A stretch of 64,000 bases of DNA from Flavobacteriales bacterium (lineage in GTDB: Bacteria; Bacteroidota; Bacteroidia; Flavobacteriales_E; Vicingaceae), in the NCBI GenBank assembly GCA_013359255.1, contig JABWCF010000004.1:62001-126000 (forward strand). The letters run 5' to 3'. Shown one piece after another: positions 1-9,156 of the stretch. Made by a program: the position numbers and the translations under genes. Each line of letters begins with the position of its first letter. Position 1 is the stretch's first letter. A model generated the notes under the pieces. That model had not been told where the DNA came from and did not search any database. It saw nothing but the letters and a program-made list of their open reading frames with translations.

Positions 1-334
1 ATTTTTTTATTTCTTCGGCAGTAATTAAAGAAACAATGTTGGGCGATTCTCTGTAACTCATTGGTTTTTGAGAAGCCGATATAATAAGTGAATTGATTAG
101 TTCTTCTAATTCACTTGAAGGGGTATAGGCTTTTAATTTAAGTAATTGTTCTAAAGACATCTCATAGATATCTACGCTATCAATCTTAACAGAATCTTTC
201 ACCGTTTGAGCCTTCGGTTCTGAAAGCGAAAATATAAACAGCAATAAGATTAAACAACAAACGAATTTTATATTAATAAGTTCTTTTTCCAATTTTTTAT
301 CTGAATTTTCAAATATAAATAAAGATTGATACAT
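1..334 (-). CDS. TonB-dependent receptor, N-terminal part (cut by window edge)
   Basis: About 111 codons are visible, running off the left edge. Translating the minus strand from the ATG at 332-334 gives a basic/hydrophobic export signal (LILLLFIFSLSEPKAQ) followed by EMSLEQLLKLKAY and then ASQKPMSYRESPNIVSLITA, then EEIK. The last part is the typical opening of a TonB plug domain in outer-membrane siderophore or metal-complex receptors. The barrel lies outside the window, so substrate cannot be judged. A TTG 14 codons downstream is an alternative start that would give a more conventional signal peptide. It is divergent from the nth gene, and the 62-bp gap must hold both promoters. Confidence 0.72.
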   Translation of the reverse strand, partial: MYQSLFIFENSDKKLEKELINIKFVCCLILLLFIFSLSEPKAQTVKDSVKIDSVDIYEMSLEQLLKLKAYTPSSELEELINSLIISASQKPMSYRESPNIVSLITAEEIKK

Positions 335-396
335 TCTTCGCAAATACACTTGTTTTGCCTAGAACAAAAAAAATAATTGACTGTTTAACAGGAATA

Positions 397-1065
397 ATGA
401 CTCTAAGCAAGAAACAAAGATACAAAAGGCTCATAGAACACTTCAGTTCTAAAATGCCCAATGCAGAAACAGAACTTAAATATAAAAATCCTTACCAATT
501 ATTGGTAGCTGTAATTCTTTCGGCACAGTGCACCGATAAAAGGGTAAATCTGGTAACCCCTATTTTCTTTAAACAATTTCCAACAGCAAAAATGTTGGCC
601 ACAGCAAAGCCGGAAGAAGTATATTCATTCATAAAAAGCATCAGCTACCCAAACAATAAAGCAAAGCACTTAGTATCAATGGCTAAAATGCTCGTAAATG
701 AATTTAAAAACAAAGTCCCTTCTGATATCGATTTGCTGCAAAAACTGCCTGGAGTAGGTCGTAAAACAGCCAATGTAATAGCATCTGTTGTTTACAACAA
801 ACCGGCTATGGCTGTAGATACACATGTTTTCAGGGTTTCCGCTCGTATTGGCTTAACAACCAATGCCAAAACTCCTCTTGAAACCGAAAAACAGCTAACT
901 ACTTATTTACCTGAAAAAATAATTGCAAAAGCTCACCATTGGTTAATCTTACACGGACGGTATGTGTGCGTAGCCCGTAATCCTAAATGTGCGATTTGCG
1001 AGTTAAAACCATTTTGCAAATACTACAGTGAAATTTTTCTGAAAAAACCGACTGTTGAAAACTAA
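397..1065 (+). CDS. nth: Endonuclease III (DNA glycosylase/AP lyase)
   Basis: Removes oxidised pyrimidines from DNA and nicks the abasic site in base-excision repair. The 222-residue product has the helix-hairpin-helix LPGVGRKTANVI with the catalytic lysine, the catalytic aspartate in VDTHVFRV, and a C-terminal [4Fe-4S] cluster site with the family spacing C-x6-C-x2-C-x5-C (CVARNPKCAICELKPFC). Length matches bacterial Nth (about 210-220). An in-frame TTG at 355 would add 14 residues with no family counterpart, so the ATG at 397 is preferred. It is followed after 64 bp by bcp and recA on the same strand, which makes a small oxidative-damage and repair cluster. Confidence 0.95.
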   Translation: MTLSKKQRYKRLIEHFSSKMPNAETELKYKNPYQLLVAVILSAQCTDKRVNLVTPIFFKQFPTAKMLATAKPEEVYSFIKSISYPNNKAKHLVSMAKMLVNEFKNKVPSDIDLLQKLPGVGRKTANVIASVVYNKPAMAVDTHVFRVSARIGLTTNAKTPLETEKQLTTYLPEKIIAKAHHWLILHGRYVCVARNPKCAICELKPFCKYYSEIFLKKPTVEN

Positions 1066-1129
1066 AAACCCATGTTTTCTTTAATCAAGAATAAACTTTT
1101 CGCTACTTTGTAATTGCTTCGTTATACCT

Positions 1130-1594
1130 ATGAAAAAACTATCCGAAGGAGAATCTATTCCCTCTATTTCGCTTTTGAATTCAAACGGAAAATTCGTTTC
1201 TCTTCAATCCTTTCGAGGCAAAAAAATAATTCTGTTTTTTTATCCAAAAGATATGACTCCTGGCTGCACTACTGAAGCATGTAATTTGCGGGATAATTAC
1301 GCGGTACTTCAAAGCAAAGGGTTTGAAATTATTGGCATCAGTACCGACAACGAAACCAGTCACACAAAATTTGCCAGTAAATACCAATTACCCTATTTCC
1401 TCCTTTCAGATATAAACAAAGATGCCGTAAATGCCTTTGGTGTTTGGGGCGAGAAAAAATTTATGGGCAAAACATACCACGGCACTTTCAGAACTACTTT
1501 TATTGTTGATGAAAATGGCGTAATTTTAAACCGAATTGATAAAGTAGATACAAAAAATCATTCCCAACAAATTTTAAAACTAATTAGTAACTAA
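1130..1594 (+). CDS. bcp: Thioredoxin-dependent thiol peroxidase (Bcp/PrxQ)
   Basis: Reduces hydrogen peroxide and organic hydroperoxides in the cytoplasm using thioredoxin. The 154-residue protein has the peroxiredoxin fold with FFYPKDMTPGCTTEACNLRD, giving a peroxidatic Cys46 and a resolving Cys51 five residues later, the hallmark of atypical 2-Cys BCP/PrxQ enzymes. Length is normal for the family. The stop is only 15 bp before the recA start, so the two are probably co-transcribed. This links peroxide defence with recombinational repair, an inference from spacing only. Confidence 0.95.
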   Translation: MKKLSEGESIPSISLLNSNGKFVSLQSFRGKKIILFFYPKDMTPGCTTEACNLRDNYAVLQSKGFEIIGISTDNETSHTKFASKYQLPYFLLSDINKDAVNAFGVWGEKKFMGKTYHGTFRTTFIVDENGVILNRIDKVDTKNHSQQILKLISN

Positions 1595-1609
1595 TAAACT
1601 AAATATACT

Positions 1610-2620
1610 ATGAGTGCCGAAACTAAAGAACTAAACAAAGAAAAATTAAAAGCCCTACAGCTTACTATGGATAAGCTGGAAAAAACATTCGGAAAAGGAA
1701 GTATTATGAAGTTGGGCGATGAAGTAGCGGTTGACCAATCTCTTGAAATTATCCCTACAGGTTCCCTTACTCTCGATATTGCACTAGGTATTGGAGGGCT
1801 TCCCAAAGGAAGAATAATTGAAATATACGGACCTGAATCATCGGGTAAAACTACCTTGGCCATACATGCCATTGCCGAAGCTCAAAAACGAGGAGGTATT
1901 GCCGCCATTATAGATGCAGAGCATGCATTCGATCGTTTTTATGCCGAAAAACTTGGGGTAGATACCGAAAATCTACTCATTTCTCAACCCGATAATGGAG
2001 AACAAGCCTTAGAAATAGCTGATAATCTAATTCGCTCCGGAGCCATCGATATCATTGTAATTGATTCGGTAGCCGCCCTTACGCCTAAGGCAGAAATTGA
2101 AGGAGAAATGGGCGATTCTCAAATGGGATTGCATGCCCGACTAATGTCTAAAGCCCTGCGAAAACTTACCGGAAGCATTAGTAAAGCAGGATGCGTATGC
2201 ATTTTTATAAATCAACTTCGCGAGAAAATTGGAGTAATGTTTGGTAATCCTGAAACCACTACAGGTGGAAACGCTTTAAAATTCTACGCTTCCATTCGTA
2301 TAGATATTCGCAGAACCGGACAAATAAAAGATGCAGAAAACGTAATAGGAAACAGAATTAAAGTGAAAGTAGTTAAAAATAAAGTAGCCCCCCCCTTCCG
2401 TACTGCCGAGTTCGATATTATGTATGGTGAAGGAATCTCTAAAGTGGGCGAAATTATTGATTTAGGTGCCGAGAAAGGAGTTATTAAAAAAAGTGGCAGT
2501 TGGTTTAGTTATGGCGATACAAAATTAGGACAAGGTAGAGATGCTGTAAAGCAAGTGCTGAAAGATAATCCCGAATTAATGGAAGAATTAGAGGTAAAAC
2601 TAAAAGAACTACTTAAATAA
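1610..2620 (+). CDS. recA: Recombinase RecA
   Basis: ATP-dependent strand-exchange protein for homologous recombination and SOS induction. The 336 residues carry Walker A GPESSGKT (about 74-81), Walker [11 protein letters not shown] (about 148-157), the MAW-type loop L1 region [20 protein letters not shown] and loop L2 [17 protein letters not shown]. Length fits short Bacteroidota RecA proteins, with a C-terminus ending in a charged ELKELLK tail. The ATG at 1610 gives the usual N-terminus. It lies 15 bp behind bcp and is closed by a clear hairpin terminator. I saw no LexA-like operator upstream, but did not search exhaustively. Confidence 0.98.
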   Translation: MSAETKELNKEKLKALQLTMDKLEKTFGKGSIMKLGDEVAVDQSLEIIPTGSLTLDIALGIGGLPKGRIIEIYGPESSGKTTLAIHAIAEAQKRGGIAAIIDAEHAFDRFYAEKLGVDTENLLISQPDNGEQALEIADNLIRSGAIDIIVIDSVAALTPKAEIEGEMGDSQMGLHARLMSKALRKLTGSISKAGCVCIFINQLREKIGVMFGNPETTTGGNALKFYASIRIDIRRTGQIKDAENVIGNRIKVKVVKNKVAPPFRTAEFDIMYGEGISKVGEIIDLGAEKGVIKKSGSWFSYGDTKLGQGRDAVKQVLKDNPELMEELEVKLKELLK

Positions 2621-2650
2621 ATCACTTCCCTATTATTTCATACCTTTATA

Positions 2651-2681
2651 GCCCGAATTTACAATTCGGGCTTCCTTTTTT
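2651..2681 (+). terminator. Intrinsic terminator after recA
   Basis: Inverted repeat gcccgaatt (2651-2659) / aattcgggc (2663-2671) with a 3-nt loop, followed by a T-rich run. It sits 30 bp after the recA stop and just before the TPR lipoprotein gene. Confidence 0.85.
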
Positions 2682-2693
2682 AATGTATTTAAA

Positions 2694-3716
2694 ATGAAAA
2701 AAATAATTTATTCTGCACTTCTGTTTGGTTCTATCTACTTTATTTCTTGTAGAAATCAAAACGAAGTAAAAAACGAACCTATTACAAAAACGGAAAATAC
2801 AAAAGATAGCTCTTTTGTTGTTATAAATCAGAAAATCAAAAATGATATTGCTAACCCCACCCTTTATATAGAAAGAGCCAAATTATATGCCAACCGACAA
2901 GATATACCCTCTGCACTTGCCGATGTTGACAGAGCCATTAAATTAGACTCACTTAAACCGGAGTATTACATACTAAAAGCGGATTACTTACTTTTTCAGA
3001 AAAAAATAGCAGAAGTAAAAGAAGTTCTAAATACTTCGTTGCGTTTAAACCCCAATAATGCCGAAACCAATTTAAAACTTGCAGAAGTATCCATGTTTTT
3101 AAGAGATAATAAACAGGCATTGGAGTATATCAATCATGTATTAAAAGCCGATGCCTATAATTTTCAGGCTTATTACATGAAAGGAATAATTTTTATGGAA
3201 AATGAAGATACTTTAAAAGCCATATCCAGTCTGCAAACAGCCATTGAACAAAACCCCGACTACTACGATGCGTATATACAACTAGGTGTATTGTTTGCAA
3301 ATAAAAGAAATCCATTAGCCAAGCAATATTATTTAAATGCTCTTAAATTGAAACCCAATAGCATAGAGGCAATGTATAACCTCGGTATGTACTGCCAAGA
3401 AAATAATTTATTCAACGAAGCAATAGAATTCTATAATCAAATTTTAATTATTGACCAACATAACGCATTAGCCTATTTTAATTTAGGTTACTTGCATTTA
3501 GTTCAACTACATTTACTACCCGAAGCGGTTAAGTATTTTTCTAAAGCCATTGAGGCACGTAGCAATTATTACGAAGCCTATTATAACAGAGGATACGCCT
3601 ATGAACTAATGAAAGACTGGTTAAATGCTGAAACAAATTACAGACAAGCTCTGTCTATTCAGCCTGATTACACCCTTGCGGCCGAAGGCTTGGGTAGAGT
3701 GTTAGAAAAAAAATAG
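2694..3716 (+). CDS. TPR-repeat lipoprotein
   Basis: The 340-residue product starts with a lipoprotein signal (MKKIIYSALLFGSIYFISC, lipid-anchored Cys19) and then consists almost wholly of tetratricopeptide repeats. About seven 34-residue units are visible, with repeated A..Y..RG.A / A..L..A motifs and prolines at unit junctions. TPR proteins scaffold protein complexes. The lipobox puts this one in the periplasm, on the inner or outer membrane. It stands between two terminators and appears to be a single-gene unit. Function is unknown. TPR lipoproteins of this size are common in Bacteroidota, including some linked to gliding/T9SS, but nothing here proves such a link. Confidence 0.85.
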   Translation: MKKIIYSALLFGSIYFISCRNQNEVKNEPITKTENTKDSSFVVINQKIKNDIANPTLYIERAKLYANRQDIPSALADVDRAIKLDSLKPEYYILKADYLLFQKKIAEVKEVLNTSLRLNPNNAETNLKLAEVSMFLRDNKQALEYINHVLKADAYNFQAYYMKGIIFMENEDTLKAISSLQTAIEQNPDYYDAYIQLGVLFANKRNPLAKQYYLNALKLKPNSIEAMYNLGMYCQENNLFNEAIEFYNQILIIDQHNALAYFNLGYLHLVQLHLLPEAVKYFSKAIEARSNYYEAYYNRGYAYELMKDWLNAETNYRQALSIQPDYTLAAEGLGRVLEKK

Positions 3717-3736
3717 AATTTTTATTAATAAATCAT

Positions 3737-3768
3737 AAAAAAAGGGCTGCACATGCAGCCCTTTTTTT
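3737..3768. terminator. Bidirectional terminator between convergent genes
   Basis: Seven A's, stem gggctgc / gcagccc (3744-3750 and 3755-3761), loop acat, seven T's. The A and T tracts on both sides let it stop both the TPR lipoprotein gene and the minus-strand T9SS cargo gene. Confidence 0.9.
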
Positions 3769-3788
3769 GTATTAAATTAATGTAACTA

Positions 3789-6700
3789 CTACTCAACAAT
3801 TACTTTAGAAATCATAGTTTGTTCGTTGGCAATAATTTTAACAAAGTACATACCGGTTGCATTGTTTAAGTGAATGTTTTTATTTATGCTTCCGTTTGCA
3901 CTTATTTTCTCTGTATAAACAACCTGTCCCTGAATGGTAGTAATTTCTATTTGTGCATTTGCTACCCCGTTCATACTAATGGTAAACTCGCCTTTATTCG
4001 GATTAGGGTAAATGCTTACTACGTTTTGCAAGAAGTTTTCATTTACACTATTGGCTAATACTGTTACCACTTGTGTGGTGGTATCACAGCCACAATCATT
4101 GCAAGCAATTAAGGTTACGGTATACGTTCCTGATTGATTGTAGATGTGGAAAGGGTTTTGTTGTGTACTGCTGTTTCCATCACCAAAATTCCATGTCCAC
4201 GAAGTGGCATTAGTAGAGGCATCGGCAAATACCGCTGTTAACTGATTAGTGGTGGTAATGTTGAAACTAGCAATGGGCAAAGGTTCATTTATTACCTCAA
4301 TAGAGTCTGTTGCTGAGCCACATGCTGTTGTTATGGTTACGTAGTACCAGCCTGCATTGCTTACACTAATACTTGGAGTGGTAAGGTTGCCTGGTGTCCA
4401 ACTATAGCTTAGAATTTGTGTACTATCGCCTTGTACTTCTAGGGTTACTGCATCTTGGGGGCATTTGCTTACTTCTGCTCCCAATAAGTCGGCAGATAAA
4501 TCAAAGAACACATCGGCACCTATGTATGGTTTATTGCTGTCTCTTTGTTCTCCGTCAATATCTTCGGTAATAGTTGCAATATCAACACCCGCTCCAACTA
4601 ATGTTTGCTCGCAGGTATGCAGGTCAGTATAACCGGCATAAATTGGGTCAATATTTAAAGAGGAAGCGTCAAAACCGGTATTTACTTGCCAGCTGTTTAA
4701 TGTTGTGTATGTAATACCGTTGTAGTATCCAATATTGCCATTAGGTGCAAACAAATTATTGTTATTGCTATTTGCTATATTAACGGTTCCGCCCACATAA
4801 ACGGCTGTACCCGATTTAGGTAAAACAATATTGTTGTTCAATAACTCATTATTACCGCCTCCTGTATAATAAATACCGTAGTTAGCTGCCGAATTATTTC
4901 TTGCATAAAAGTTATTATTATACACATTGGTATAAAGAGCCGAAGATAGATATATACCGTATGCAGAAGATGCGTTTAATGTATCACCTGTTAAAATAAA
5001 GTTATTGTATATCCAGCCTTTTTTGTTATTTAAATTATTTAGAGTACCTCCATAGATACCATAATGAGTGCCCATTGTTTTTTGCCAGTTCAGTTTATTC
5101 CCGCTTATGTCAAAACCATTGTTGCATGTAAACATATAAATCTGATAAGCTAGGCCGGTATAGGAAGAATTTGTTTTTATGTTATTATTACGTATTTTCA
5201 TATTCTCCTGATAGTATAAATTAAGTCCTCTGAAATACTGATTGTAAAAAATATTGTTTTCTACCAATAAGTTTTTAGCAAGGTTTGTTCCAGAAATACC
5301 GTACCAGTATATACCATAGCTTCCTCCTTGAATTTGATTATTCATAAAGGAGTTTGAATGGTTATTTACACCGGAAGGTGAATAAACAACACTCATTGTA
5401 GTAGAAGTCGAAAAGGTTAATGTATCAGAACGCAAAGTAGAGTTTGATACCATATTAGAATCGCTTCCTGCCAAAAACTCCAACACATAACCGTATGTGG
5501 TACCTGTATTTTCAATTATTAAGCTATCTATAATAAAATGGTCGGCATTATTAAAACGGATTACATAGTTGTCGGCAGGGGTTGTGCTGTTATATTGCAA
5601 TTTAGAATTGCTACCTGTACCACGGAATGTTACGGTATTTACTGCACTCATATTAGTTACATTAGACAAAATAATTTGCTCATTAAATGTTGTGTTATCA
5701 ACATTAAATACTACTGAACCGCAAACTCCTAAATTATTCAAATCATTTACTGCATCATTAAAAGAATTATAGTCCCCACCTGCACCAATAGTGTATGTTC
5801 CGGCTAAACCTGTAGCTACAACAACTTGCAAAGTGTCATTCATTGGTAATGCATCAAGCACTCCATTTGGGTTGCTTGTCCACACTTTAAGCACTTCTCC
5901 ACCTAAAAAATTATACGACCCAATAACTACTCCAGGTTGAGTGCCTCCAGGAGCAATACTTCCGATAAATGAGTATGGAGATTGCAACAGACCATTGACA
6001 GAATAATTTATAGTTGCTGTAGTTAGATTATTATTTCCCCAATTGTTTAGTGTTAAAGAAATATTCGAAAGGCCCACTAAGCAAGAAGGAATAATCGGAG
6101 AATCAATAGAAGTTATGCCGGCATCATCATCTGGGCCTGTTATATTTATTAAATAATCTTCTGTTTCGCCCCAGCTATAAGTTCCACAAGGCAACACTCC
6201 TGCTAATGAACCTGTTTCTGTGAGTACAACTCGCATACCTGTTAATCCTGTTAATGCACTACCAGCAATAAAAACATTTCCCAAAAAATTTTGCTGAGGT
6301 AATGTGGTTGGTCCAAATGAAAATACTAATTCCGCAGGGTCTGAAAAAATGCCATCATGATTATAATCGATAAAAACCTTTCCGTAGCGGGTGTAATTAC
6401 CACCACACGTTCCTGCCCGAACTTTAATAGGATAGGAATTACCCTTGCTTACGGTAGTGTTTAAATTATAATAATTTGTATAAGATTCGCACGAAGAAGG
6501 TAATGACCCCGAAATTATAGTGTTAAAATAAACAGAATCAATTTTAGAATCAGACGTACTAGTAGAATACGAAGGGCAGTAATTACAAACATAACCAGGT
6601 AGTACATTTTGTAACAGCACAGATGATGAGTCTGTACCCATTCCGCAAGTTACCATACAACGAAAATAAGTTGGATTAATTATAGTGCCCGTGTACATTG

Positions 6701-7484
6701 CATTTGTAGCTCCAGGAATATTAGACCAAACAGAGCCATTTGGCGAGTCCTGCCACTGATAGGTTTGTCCAATTCCTGTTGTTCCTCCTACTAAACTCAA
6801 ATTAAAATTTGTGCTAGGACATATAGGGTTTTTAGACGATACCGTTGTTCCCGCTGTAGGGGGGTCTATACACATACCGGTTGCTATATCAAAAAGCATT
6901 ACCGGGCGGTTAGCTAATACACCACTTGCCGTCATTGTACACCCTATTTGCCCATCTGCATTACGGTGTGTGTTGGCATTAAAACCCAGCGTGTTAAAAT
7001 GAACTCCGGAATTATTTGTGTAGGAAGCATTATCAAAACACACCTCTACAATAATATTATCAGAGCCATTCCATACAAAGGGGGAAGAAAAAATATAAGT
7101 ATTCCAACCTAATGAAGTACCATTTACTGTTGCCGAGTAACAAGTAGTAAAACCACCATTGGGTTGAAACGTGTTTGTTAGAGCTGTTAATGCAGTAGCT
7201 CCTATCTTAATGGTAAAACCATTCAGGGGTATTGCGTCTACAGTAGACACATTAAATGCTAAACTATTAATGTTACCGGCACTTCCTCCATTGGAAATAA
7301 TTTCGCTGGCTAATACAAGGTATTGGCTCCTCCCATCTTCCCAAAATGTTTTGTATGGGGTATTGGACGTTGTTGTAGTTGTTGTACCAAGGGTACCCAC
7401 TTGCACCATAACCGCATGAGCTGTTTGGTAAGCAAAAGCCTGAACAATCAACAGGCTAAGTAGTTTTAGGTATAAGTTTTTCAT
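3789..7484 (-). CDS. Large T9SS-secreted protein: GEVED, right-handed beta-helix and PKD domains
   Basis: A 1231-residue cell-surface or released protein. Order of parts: signal peptide (MKNLYLKLLSLLIVQAFA...AHA); a 180-residue N-domain; an Ig-like stretch with YQWQDSPNGS; a GEVED domain (VFIDYNHDGIFSDP ... WGETEDYLINI); a CARDB-like segment; about 400 residues of N-rich short repeats (SNSTLRSD, NNLLVENNIFYN, NNNFYARNN) typical of a right-handed parallel beta-helix; a PKD domain (WTWNFGDGNSS); and a type A T9SS sorting domain (VSIYPNPNKGEFTISM ... GMYFVKII). An upstream in-frame TTG would add nine residues before the signal, so the ATG at 7484 is chosen. A beta-helix of this kind suggests carbohydrate binding or lysis, but no catalytic residues are evident. 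Confidence 0.88.
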   Translation of the reverse strand: MKNLYLKLLSLLIVQAFAYQTAHAVMVQVGTLGTTTTTTSNTPYKTFWEDGRSQYLVLASEIISNGGSAGNINSLAFNVSTVDAIPLNGFTIKIGATALTALTNTFQPNGGFTTCYSATVNGTSLGWNTYIFSSPFVWNGSDNIIVEVCFDNASYTNNSGVHFNTLGFNANTHRNADGQIGCTMTASGVLANRPVMLFDIATGMCIDPPTAGTTVSSKNPICPSTNFNLSLVGGTTGIGQTYQWQDSPNGSVWSNIPGATNAMYTGTIINPTYFRCMVTCGMGTDSSSVLLQNVLPGYVCNYCPSYSTSTSDSKIDSVYFNTIISGSLPSSCESYTNYYNLNTTVSKGNSYPIKVRAGTCGGNYTRYGKVFIDYNHDGIFSDPAELVFSFGPTTLPQQNFLGNVFIAGSALTGLTGMRVVLTETGSLAGVLPCGTYSWGETEDYLINITGPDDDAGITSIDSPIIPSCLVGLSNISLTLNNWGNNNLTTATINYSVNGLLQSPYSFIGSIAPGGTQPGVVIGSYNFLGGEVLKVWTSNPNGVLDALPMNDTLQVVVATGLAGTYTIGAGGDYNSFNDAVNDLNNLGVCGSVVFNVDNTTFNEQIILSNVTNMSAVNTVTFRGTGSNSKLQYNSTTPADNYVIRFNNADHFIIDSLIIENTGTTYGYVLEFLAGSDSNMVSNSTLRSDTLTFSTSTTMSVVYSPSGVNNHSNSFMNNQIQGGSYGIYWYGISGTNLAKNLLVENNIFYNQYFRGLNLYYQENMKIRNNNIKTNSSYTGLAYQIYMFTCNNGFDISGNKLNWQKTMGTHYGIYGGTLNNLNNKKGWIYNNFILTGDTLNASSAYGIYLSSALYTNVYNNNFYARNNSAANYGIYYTGGGNNELLNNNIVLPKSGTAVYVGGTVNIANSNNNNLFAPNGNIGYYNGITYTTLNSWQVNTGFDASSLNIDPIYAGYTDLHTCEQTLVGAGVDIATITEDIDGEQRDSNKPYIGADVFFDLSADLLGAEVSKCPQDAVTLEVQGDSTQILSYSWTPGNLTTPSISVSNAGWYYVTITTACGSATDSIEVINEPLPIASFNITTTNQLTAVFADASTNATSWTWNFGDGNSSTQQNPFHIYNQSGTYTVTLIACNDCGCDTTTQVVTVLANSVNENFLQNVVSIYPNPNKGEFTISMNGVANAQIEITTIQGQVVYTEKISANGSINKNIHLNNATGMYFVKIIANEQTMISKVIVE

Positions 7485-7508
7485 TGTTATTTTTTTATGA
7501 TTTGAATG

Positions 7509-7516
7509 CAAATTTA
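7509..7516 (-). promoter_or_regulatory. Bacteroidota -7 promoter box for the T9SS cargo gene
   Basis: Reads TAAATTTG on the minus strand, an exact match to the phylum consensus TAnnTTTG, 24 bp upstream of the chosen ATG. No clear -33 TTTG was found. Confidence 0.5.
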
Positions 7517-7645
7517 TTTTAAAGCAAATTATTTGGTTTGATAAAAATAATGTAATTTTCCGAATAATTAATTATATTATTAATCCTTAATTACTGATTT
7601 GCAGAATATTAATATCACAAATACTCTGTTTTTTTTTCTAAGCAA

Positions 7646-9106
7646 ATGAATAGCAAGTTATCAACACTTTTAAGCAAAATGAACAAAAACGAGGTTCATT
7701 ACATAGAAAGTTTAATACTAAAAAAAACAACACCTGATTCTTTAGATAAATTCATTTTGGAAATATTGAGACCGATTAAAAAGAAAAGTAAGGCCTCGCC
7801 TAAAATGGAGAGTATTGCCTATTATAATTTAATTGAATTACTTACAGAATATTATATAAGAAACACACAAAATACCACACACCGTTTTGCTATTCAAACC
7901 CAATTATTGTACGAAAAAATGTTATTTAATGAGGCGTTTACCTTATTAGTAAAGAATAAAAAAAATGCGTCTGAACATGATAATTATTATTTAATACTAG
8001 AATTATTGGAATGGGAAGAAAAAGTAATCAATGCTATTAGTCCGCAAAATGCCGATGAACTGAGGAGAATTATAAAAGAACGGAACCACGCCATCTCTTG
8101 TGTTCAAAATATAAACGAGTATCATTCTCTCTCGAATGAATTAATGATCTTACTTAAAACGGGCTCTATTAGAAGCGAGGAGAATTTAAACGAATTAAAA
8201 CGCATCGTCTCATCAGAGCTTTTAGCAAACGAAGATAAAGCCACTTGCTTAACGGCCAAAATGTATTACTATGTTCTTAAGAGTGGTTTACAGTGGATGC
8301 AAAACGATTTTGAGCCTTCCATAAAAAACATGACCAAACTGCTCGGATTATTTGAAGAAAACGCAAAAGTATTTTCTAGCAACATACTGAGTTACATAAT
8401 AAGTTATCAAAACTATTTAATGCTGGCTATACACCAAAAAAAACACCTTTTAGTAGAAGACAAACTACTTTTTTTACGAAACGAGGTATCTAAAAAAATT
8501 CCGGAAAATTTTACGTATACACTTTGTAATTTAGAAATTACCATTGCTATAAATTTTTTACAAAACACCTTAAGTTCTAAAAACTATGAAAAAGGACTTA
8601 AACAAGCCAAGCAAATCGAAAAGAAAATACTAAAACTACCTGCAACAAATCTTGAACCTCAGTTAATTCTAGCCTATTATAACTTAGCCTATTTGTATTT
8701 TGTAACCGATAAATACAGCGAAGCTTTACATATTTTGAATTACATAAATCAAAATTTTAAAATAGACATTCGCACCCACTTACATGTTTTTGCTTCCGTA
8801 ATGCAAGTAATTATTCATTACGAAAGAGAGAATTACACCCTAATGAACCATATAATACGCTCAACCAAAAACCGATTGATGAAAAATGTAGGTTTAAAAT
8901 CTATTGAAAATACCATACTTAATGCGTTCTACACCAAAAAAAGTTTTCCGGAAAAAAGTGATTTTATTCCTGCATTTGTGAGCCTAAGAGAAAAAATTAC
9001 AGAATTAGAAAAAGACTTGGAAAATGCAAAATACCTGATGTCGTTCAATATTAAAGCTTGGCTTACCTCTAAAATAGAAGATAAAACATTAACAGAACTC
9101 TTGTAG
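7646..9106 (+). CDS. Cytoplasmic helical-repeat protein of unknown function
   Basis: 486 residues with no signal peptide or membrane segment. It is rich in Lys, Asn, Leu and Glu, with long predicted amphipathic helices throughout. A TPR-like patch lies near residues 345-375 (LAYYNLAYLYFVTDKYSEALHILNYI). I do not recognise a named family. Similar all-helical proteins of about 500 residues with a start like KMNKNEVHYIESLI occur in Bacteroidota as conserved hypotheticals. It starts with ATG 160 bp after the divergent T9SS cargo gene and lies 50 bp before the antiporter gene. A role as a protein scaffold is the only inference the sequence supports. Confidence 0.75.
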   Translation: MNSKLSTLLSKMNKNEVHYIESLILKKTTPDSLDKFILEILRPIKKKSKASPKMESIAYYNLIELLTEYYIRNTQNTTHRFAIQTQLLYEKMLFNEAFTLLVKNKKNASEHDNYYLILELLEWEEKVINAISPQNADELRRIIKERNHAISCVQNINEYHSLSNELMILLKTGSIRSEENLNELKRIVSSELLANEDKATCLTAKMYYYVLKSGLQWMQNDFEPSIKNMTKLLGLFEENAKVFSSNILSYIISYQNYLMLAIHQKKHLLVEDKLLFLRNEVSKKIPENFTYTLCNLEITIAINFLQNTLSSKNYEKGLKQAKQIEKKILKLPATNLEPQLILAYYNLAYLYFVTDKYSEALHILNYINQNFKIDIRTHLHVFASVMQVIIHYERENYTLMNHIIRSTKNRLMKNVGLKSIENTILNAFYTKKSFPEKSDFIPAFVSLREKITELEKDLENAKYLMSFNIKAWLTSKIEDKTLTELL

Positions 9107-9156
9107 ATAGTTTCAATTAAATTACTCTTAGTATCTTGCGACATATTTTTCATCAC

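Noticed and set aside
355-396. TTG start giving a longer Nth protein
   Set aside because: The extra 14 residues have no counterpart in endonuclease III, and the ATG at 397 gives the normal length.
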